This document shows positions 59,027 to 64,000 of a stretch of DNA of 64,000 nt, in pieces. The number at the start of each line of letters is the position of its first letter. The first letter of the stretch is position 1. Under the pieces are notes generated by a model. The model saw only the letters and a program-made list of their open reading frames with translations, ran no database searches and was not told the origin of the DNA. The DNA is from DASZUK01 sp963745595 (lineage in GTDB: Bacteria > Actinomycetota > Acidimicrobiia > Acidimicrobiales > RAAP-2): positions 62,001 to 126,000 of the forward strand of contig CAVUYB010000015.1 in assembly GCA_963745595.1 (NCBI GenBank), written 5' to 3'. A program made the position numbers and the translations under genes.

Positions 59027-60240
59027 TCAGGCGTCGGTCGGCTCGGCGGTCCGCGACCGGCCGTCACCATTGGCCGAGGTCGGCAGAACGCTGGCCGTGC
59101 TCCGCCACTGCACCGTCGGGCGGATGGCCACCGGGTCGACCCGGTCCCGGTGACGGTCGACGACGGCCAGCAACGACGAGATCGTCGCCTGGTTGAGCAG
59201 GTGCGGAACGAGCCCGAGGTCGAGCAGCTTGGTGTGCGCCGCCCGGTAGTAGTGCTCCTGCTTCTCGACCCGCGGGTCGTCGAGGTGGTCGATCTCGACG
59301 TGGCCGGGATAGGCGTCGACGACCATCTCGGCCAGCTGGCTGACGGAGAAGGACTCGGTGAACTGGTTGAAGACCCGGAACTCGCCCTTGTCCGGCGGGT
59401 TGAGACAGGCGAGCTCGACGCAGGCCAGCGTGTCGCGGATGTCGAGCATGCCGCGCGTCTGCCCGCCGCTGCCGTAGACGGTCAGCGGGTGCCCGACGAC
59501 GGCCTGGACGCAGAACCGGTTGAGGACGGTCCCGAAGACGCCGTCGTAGTCGAACCGGGTCGCCAGGTCCGGGTGGAGCGACGGTCTCCGGCGTCTCCTG
59601 GCCGTAGACGATGCCCTGGTTGAGGTCGGTCGACCGGAGGCCCCAGATCCGGCAGGCGAACATGATGTTGTGGCTGTCGTGCACCTTGGACAGGTGGTAG
59701 AAGGAGCCGGGCTGCTTCGGGTACGGCAGCACGTCGGTCCGGCCGCGGTGGGTGATCTCGATGAAGCCCTCTTCGATGTCGATGTTCGGCGTCCCGTACT
59801 CGCCCATCGTGCCCAGCTTGACCAGATGGATGTCCGGGTCGGTCTCGGCGATGGCGTAGAGCAGGTTCAGCGTGCCCGACGACGTTGTTGACCTGGGTGT
59901 AGACCGCGTGCTTCTGGTCGATCATCGAGTACGGCGCCGACCGCTGCTCGGCGAAGTGGACGACCGCCTCCGGCTCGAACTCGGTGACGACCCGCTTGAC
60001 GAACGCCGCGTCGGTCAGGTCGCCGACGTACATGTCCAGCCGCAGGCCGGAGACCTCCTCCCAGACCCGGACCCGTTGCTGCAGGTGGCGGATCGGGACG
60101 AGGCTGTCGACGCCCATCTCGTAGTCGTACTGGCGACGGGCAAAGTTGTCGACGACGCCGACCTCGTGCCCCCGGCGGGAGAGATGCAGTGCCGTCGGCC
60201 AGCCGAGGTACCCGTCACCGCCCAGCACGAGGATTCTCAC
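59027..60240 (-). pseudogene. sqdB: UDP-sulfoquinovose synthase (SQD1-type), two frameshifts
   Basis: Makes UDP-sulfoquinovose from UDP-glucose and sulfite for sulfolipid. The pieces align end to end with SQD1-type enzymes: MRILVLGGDGYLGWPTALHL, FAEQRSAPYSMIDQKHAVYTQ, MGEYGTPNIDIEEGF, PKQPGSFYHLSKVHDSHNI (catalytic YxxxK), TDLNQGIVYG, LDIRDTLACVELA, FRVFNQFTESFSV. The reading frame shifts at 59875-59877 (one extra base in a CCC run) and at about 59571-59588. The GTG start at 60240 has AGGGAGA at 5-6 nt. The rest is undamaged, so errors in the sequence and a recent pseudogene are both possible. Confidence 0.85.
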
Positions 60241-60392
60241 ATCGTCTCCCTTCGATGACCGGACTCGTTGACCCGACTGGCCGAACGCAACATATTTGCA
60301 ACACAACAATGCCTTAAGAAGCTGAGACAGAGCTGAGATTCACCAGAAACAGAGCTGAGCAACCGTAAGGATTCCCTTACGGGCGGCCGTGC
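60241..60392. other. AT-richer intergenic region with hairpin
   Basis: 152 bp between addA-like and the sulfoquinovose synthase gene. An 8-bp inverted repeat ccgtaagg/ccttacgg (60363-60382) follows the helicase stop and may terminate it. A direct repeat acagagctgag occurs twice (around 60324-60358). The lower-GC tract 60285-60320 is the likely promoter of the downstream gene, with TATGTT as a possible -10, but no good -35. Confidence 0.4.
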
Positions 60393-63300
60393 TCAGGCGC
60401 TGGCCAAGATGCGACGAACCTCCGCCTTGGCCCCGTCGAGATCGTCGATCCGGTGGGCGACCGCGCCGTCCGGCCGGAGGAAGAGGAAGCTGCAGTGCCG
60501 CACCGGCCGGCCGAGTGCCGACTCCACGGCCACTGCGTACGCCGCCCCCTGCAGCCGGTACCGGGCCGACGGCTCGTCGGTGCCCTGGTCGGTCTTGTAG
60601 TCGACGACCTCCAGCCCGTCCGGGCCGTCGACCAGGAGGTCGACGAAACCTTCGAGGACCCGCCCTTCGACGGCCGTCCCGACGTACACCTCCCGCCAGT
60701 GCCGGCCGGCCGCGGCCGTCCGGACGACGTCGGCGGCGAGGGCCGCCCGCACCAGCCCCGCCACCTCGTCGGCGCGGCCGGCGATGCCCTCCGCCGCCGC
60801 GTGCGTGCGGGCGAGCTCGTCCAGGCCGGCCCCGCTGGCCAGGTCGACGACCTGAAGAGTGGCGTGGACGGCCCGGCCGACGGCGGTGCCGGCCCGGCCG
60901 CGACGCCACACCGGCCGGTCGCTGGTGTCTTCGGACCCGTCTTGTTCCGGTCCACCAGGCTCGTCGTCGGCCAAGCCGGCGACGCCGGTGGCCGAGACCG
61001 TCCTCGGCGGCGCGTCCAGCCGCTCGGCTCGGTGGTCGATCCACGCCGCCCGCTCCTCCTCGGTAGCCATCGGTTCGGCGAACCCCGGCCGTTGGGCCGG
61101 CGCCGGCCGATGCAACCCGGCCGCCGGCGACGGCCGGAACGGCACCCACGGCGGATCGACCGCGGCGAGACGGGCGGCGAGGCTGCCGGTGGCCCGTTCG
61201 GCCCGGTGAACGCTGACGACGAGATGGTCCCGGGCCCGCGTGGCGGCCACGTAGAGCAGGCGGACCTGCTCGTCGTCGTCGAGATCGGCTTCCCGGGCGG
61301 CGAGCGCGGCATAGCCCGGCGTGGCCAGCCCGCCGCCGGTCGCCAGCTCCGGACCGTCGGGCCCGAACAACACCCCCGGCCCCGACGGCCGGGCCCGCGC
61401 CGCCCCGGTCCCGGCGACGACGACAACCGGGAACTCCAGGCCCTTCGCCGCGTGGACCGTCATGATCCGGACGGCGTCGAGGTCGGGCTCCGGCAGCACG
61501 GCCTCGGTGACCCGGGCGTCGTCGGCGGCCTGCCGGTCGACCCAGGCCAGGAACCGGCGCAGGTCGCCGCCCGACGCGTCGGCGAAGAGCCTCGCCTGGT
61601 CGACGACGAACCGGAGCCGTCGCCACGCCTCCCGCCAGCGGGGCCCGTCGAGGGCCAGCAGCAGCAGCCGCCGGTCCTCGACGACTCGCTCGACGAGGAC
61701 GCTGACGTCGCACCACCATCGCGCCTCGTGCTGCGCCCGCAGCGCCCGAAGCCCGGCGACCACCGGGTCGTCCGCCGGCAGCTCGCCGGGCGGGTCCCGG
61801 CGGAAGTCCCAACGACCGCCGGCCGAGCGGAAACGGACCAGGTCGTCGTCGCCGCAGCCGAAGCCGGCCGAGCGGAGCGCGCCCACCACGGCCGGCTCGT
61901 CGGTCGGGTCGTCGACCGCATGGAGGACGGTCAGCAGCTCCTGCACCTCCGGCGCGGCGTACACCAGCGAGCTCGACTCGAGGCGGTACGGGATGCCGGC
62001 CTCGTCGAGCGCCTCCTGGAGGGCGGGCACGGACCGCCGGGTCGGAACGAGAACGGTGATGTCGGCCAGCGTCGCCGGACGACCGTCGTTTCCCACCGGC
62101 CAGCCCTCGTCCCGGGCCGCCAGGACCGCGGCCGCGACGTCCGCGGCTTCCGCCACTCGGGCCTCGTCGGCCCGGGCCGCCGGGGGGACCTCGGAGCCGA
62201 GGACCAAGACGGCCGGCCGGGAGGCCGGGTGCGCCGGCCGGACCGGGTGGGACGAGACGTACTCCGGCCCGACTCGGTCGGCCATCAGTCGACCGAAGGC
62301 CGCGTCGACCCACGAGACGATCCCCGGAACCGAGCGGAAGTTGGCGGTCAGCGACAGCGCCTCGTCGGCCACCCCGGCCCTCGTCGCCGCGAACACCGCC
62401 AGGTCGGCCCGGCGGAACCGGTAGATCGACTGCTTCGGGTCGCCGACGAAGAACAGGCGCCCCGGTTCGACCCCGAGCGTCGCCCACGACTGGTCGCCGA
62501 CCGGGCCACCTGGCGCGCCCATCGGGCCGACCGGTTCGCCGGACCGGTTCGCCGGCACGGCGGCGATACGGACGGCCAGCTCGGCCTGGATCGGGTCGGT
62601 GTCCTGGAACTCGTCGACGAGAAGGAAGCGGTATCGGTCGTGGAGCGCGGCCTGCACCGCCGGGTCGTCCCGGACGACGTCTCGGGCCAGGACGAGCAGA
62701 TCGTGGTAGTCGAGCCGGCCCTCGCGGCAACGGCCGGCCGCGGCGCGCCGAGCCGCCGCGGCCAGGGCCGCGCCAACCCGGCCGAGGGCGCACCGGGCCG
62801 CGTCGGCCACGACCCGGTCCCGGGCCGCTTGGGCTTCGGCCAGGCAGGACTGGACGTCCGACTTCCGTCCCCGCCAGGCGGCCGGTCGGCCGCGGTTGCC
62901 GGCCGTGAGCTTGGACGCCGTCCCCGCCAGGACCCGCAGGACGTCGATCTCGGCATCGCTGTCCTCCAACCGCTCGACCGTCGGTCCGAGGGTGTCGAGG
63001 TGGCGCAAGAGCCGGTCGTCCGGGTCGTCGCAGCACGGGGCCAACGCCCTTGCTCGCCGCAGCGGGTCCAGAACTACGCCGGGATCGATCCGAGGCAGCG
63101 CGGCCGGTGGACCGCCGGCGCCGGGTGGGATCCGGTCCCAGTTGGTGTCGAACGCCTGGGCGATCGCCCGGAGGTCGTCGAGCCGAGCGCCGCAGGCGAG
63201 CAGCCATGGCAACGCCGCCGACGCGTCGGGATCCGCCAGTAGGGCGTCGACCGTGCCGGCCCATCGGTCGTCGAAGGCGATCGCTGAGCGGACCTCGTCG

Positions 63301-63722
63301 AGCACCTCGAACACCGCGGGCAAACCGGCCGCGAAGGGATGATCGGCGAGTATCCGTCGAGCGAAGCCGTGGAGCGTCGTGACCGCGGCCCCGTCGAGGC
63401 CGGCGAGCGCGTCGGCCGCGGCCGCTCGCCGCGACATCACCGGATCGGCGGCGGCGGCCTGCTCCAACCGTTCGGCCAACCGGTCCCGGAGCTCCCCCGC
63501 CGCGGCCTCCGTGAAGGTGATCGCCGCCAGCTGGTCGACGCCGGCTCGGCCGGTGAGCAGGATCTCGAGGATGCGGGCGACCAGCTGCGTCGTCTTGCCG
63601 CTGCCCGCACCGGCCTCGACGAACAGCGTCGACGACAGATCGGTGGCGATCGCCACCCGAGCCGCGCTGTCGTCCGTCATTTGGCGTCTGTCATTTGGCG
63701 TGGGTCGTCCTGCGTCGGTCAT
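60393..63722 (-). CDS. AddA/UvrD-type helicase with C-terminal PD-(D/E)XK nuclease
   Basis: 1109 residues. Walker A AGAGSGKTT (37-45), Walker B LLVDEFQDTDPIQAEL, GDPKQSIYRFRRAD, the TANFRSVPG motif and MTVHAAKGLEFPVVVV are SF1A motifs; EGFVDLLVDGPDGLEVVDYKTD is the RecB-family nuclease site. With the partial gene upstream it forms an AddAB-like double-strand-break end-resection complex. In-frame ATGs at 63722 and 63680 both lie in the repeat units that separate it from the upstream gene; the shorter start (MTDDSAARVAIATDLSS) may be original. Confidence 0.93.
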   Translation of the reverse strand: MTDAGRPTPNDRRQMTDDSAARVAIATDLSSTLFVEAGAGSGKTTQLVARILEILLTGRAGVDQLAAITFTEAAAGELRDRLAERLEQAAAADPVMSRRAAAADALAGLDGAAVTTLHGFARRILADHPFAAGLPAVFEVLDEVRSAIAFDDRWAGTVDALLADPDASAALPWLLACGARLDDLRAIAQAFDTNWDRIPPGAGGPPAALPRIDPGVVLDPLRRARALAPCCDDPDDRLLRHLDTLGPTVERLEDSDAEIDVLRVLAGTASKLTAGNRGRPAAWRGRKSDVQSCLAEAQAARDRVVADAARCALGRVGAALAAAARRAAAGRCREGRLDYHDLLVLARDVVRDDPAVQAALHDRYRFLLVDEFQDTDPIQAELAVRIAAVPANRSGEPVGPMGAPGGPVGDQSWATLGVEPGRLFFVGDPKQSIYRFRRADLAVFAATRAGVADEALSLTANFRSVPGIVSWVDAAFGRLMADRVGPEYVSSHPVRPAHPASRPAVLVLGSEVPPAARADEARVAEAADVAAAVLAARDEGWPVGNDGRPATLADITVLVPTRRSVPALQEALDEAGIPYRLESSSLVYAAPEVQELLTVLHAVDDPTDEPAVVGALRSAGFGCGDDDLVRFRSAGGRWDFRRDPPGELPADDPVVAGLRALRAQHEARWWCDVSVLVERVVEDRRLLLLALDGPRWREAWRRLRFVVDQARLFADASGGDLRRFLAWVDRQAADDARVTEAVLPEPDLDAVRIMTVHAAKGLEFPVVVVAGTGAARARPSGPGVLFGPDGPELATGGGLATPGYAALAAREADLDDDEQVRLLYVAATRARDHLVVSVHRAERATGSLAARLAAVDPPWVPFRPSPAAGLHRPAPAQRPGFAEPMATEEERAAWIDHRAERLDAPPRTVSATGVAGLADDEPGGPEQDGSEDTSDRPVWRRGRAGTAVGRAVHATLQVVDLASGAGLDELARTHAAAEGIAGRADEVAGLVRAALAADVVRTAAAGRHWREVYVGTAVEGRVLEGFVDLLVDGPDGLEVVDYKTDQGTDEPSARYRLQGAAYAVAVESALGRPVRHCSFLFLRPDGAVAHRIDDLDGAKAEVRRILASA

Positions 63723-63740
63723 CCGGCATCGGTCATCCGG
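63671..63740. repeat. 14-bp tandem repeat at the addB stop / addA start junction
   Basis: Five consecutive 14-bp units read on the minus strand: CCGGATGACCGATG, CCGGATGACCGACG, CAGGACGACCCACG, CCAAATGACAGACG, CCAAATGACGGACG. The upstream stop TGA lies in the first ATGAC and in-frame starts for the helicase lie in the second and fifth. The geometry is the same as at the tsaD-rlmN junction. Confidence 0.85.
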
Positions 63741-64000
63741 CGTCGGCCAGCGCCACGTACCCGGCCGCCCAAGGATCGCCCCGCTTGTGATCCCACGACC
63801 GCGACCGGTCGCCCGGGCAGATCCGGTCGAACGGACAGATCCGGCAGTTCGCGGCCCGGCCCCCGAGCCCCTCGGGAGGCCCGGGATTGGCCGGAAACCG
63901 ACCGGCCTCGATGGCGTCCACCAAGGTGCGCAGCACGTCTTGGAACCGACCCTCCGCCGCCGCGGTCAGGCGGAAGCCGTCGCGGGGGAACCGGCCACGG
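63733..64000 (-). CDS. AddB-like nuclease subunit, C-terminal fragment (5' end outside window)
   Basis: Eighty-eight residues of an open frame that enters from beyond the window edge (RFPRDGFRLTAAAEGRFQDVL and onward). The end contains NCRICPFDRICPGDRSRSW; three closely spaced cysteines like this near the C-terminus are the iron-sulfur cluster ligands of AddB and Cas4-type PD-(D/E)XK nucleases. Its stop is separated from the helicase start only by repeat units. A full identification needs the missing part. Confidence 0.75.
   Translation of the reverse strand, partial: RGRFPRDGFRLTAAAEGRFQDVLRTLVDAIEAGRFPANPGPPEGLGGRAANCRICPFDRICPGDRSRSWDHKRGDPWAAGYVALADAG

Noticed and set aside
59064..59807. 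Two or three separate small genes in place of one sulfoquinovose synthase
   Set aside because: The pieces are collinear parts of one family alignment joined by single-base-type shifts.
60453..63242. A 929-codon plus-strand frame over the helicase gene
   Set aside because: Shadow of the AddA-like gene, which has all helicase motifs.

Overview
The window is one end-to-end stretch of a very GC-rich bacterial chromosome (third codon positions nearly all G or C, many GTG/TTG starts, four-base gene overlaps). Gene content and order (secE-nusG-rplKA-rplJL-rpoBC-rpsL-rpsG-fusA-tuf-rpsJ ... rplQ-truA-rplM-rpsI-glmM-acpS-nnr-alr-tsaE-tsaB-rimI-tsaD-groES-groEL), zinc-type S4/S14/adenylate kinase, an HrcA-CIRCE element and actinobacterial-looking promoters (TTGnnn, 17 nt, TAnnnT) point to the Actinomycetota. 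A deep lineage such as the Acidimicrobiia is my best guess; the lineage is inferred from gene content, not from rRNA.

Positions 1-49900 are almost entirely one minus-strand expression block. In transcription order: secE-nusG, rplKA, rplJL, rpoBC, the str group (rpsL, rpsG, fusA, tuf, rpsJ), the S10/spc/alpha ribosomal protein groups through rpoA-rplQ-truA, then rplM-rpsI, then an envelope/coenzyme/tRNA-modification group (glmM, acpS, nnr, alr, an alpha/beta hydrolase, udg, tsaE, tsaB, rimI, tsaD, rlmN) and finally groES-groEL. Internal promoters can be read upstream of rpoB (two), rpsL, rplC, rplM and groES. The single break in the block is a 2.7 kb plus-strand gene for a large secreted protein inserted between truA and rplM, with a decayed truA 3' fragment on its far side.

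Positions 49900-53110 hold four tRNA genes (Trp, Met, Thr, Tyr), rpmG, a GNAT acetyltransferase and an MptB-like GT-C mannosyltransferase. Positions 53190-64000 are a mixed metabolic region: yajQ, a GtrA-like flippase, a GH1 glycosidase, acyl-CoA thioesterase II, citrate synthase, a membrane-anchored protein, a UDP-sulfoquinovose synthase gene with two frameshifts, and an AddAB-like helicase-nuclease pair that runs off the window.

Three patterns cut across the annotation. First, several gene junctions carry small tandem duplications (14-17 bp) of the stop/start overlap itself, moving neighbouring genes apart (tsaD-rlmN, rpsI-glmM, secE-nusG, addB-addA), and other short tandem repeats extend gene ends (acpS, alr, map). 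Second, many ribosomal proteins carry long acidic or Ala/Pro-rich tails (S3, L22, L4, L29, S17, L10). Third, glmM and the sulfoquinovose synthase gene have single-base-type frameshifts that may be sequence errors or real lesions.
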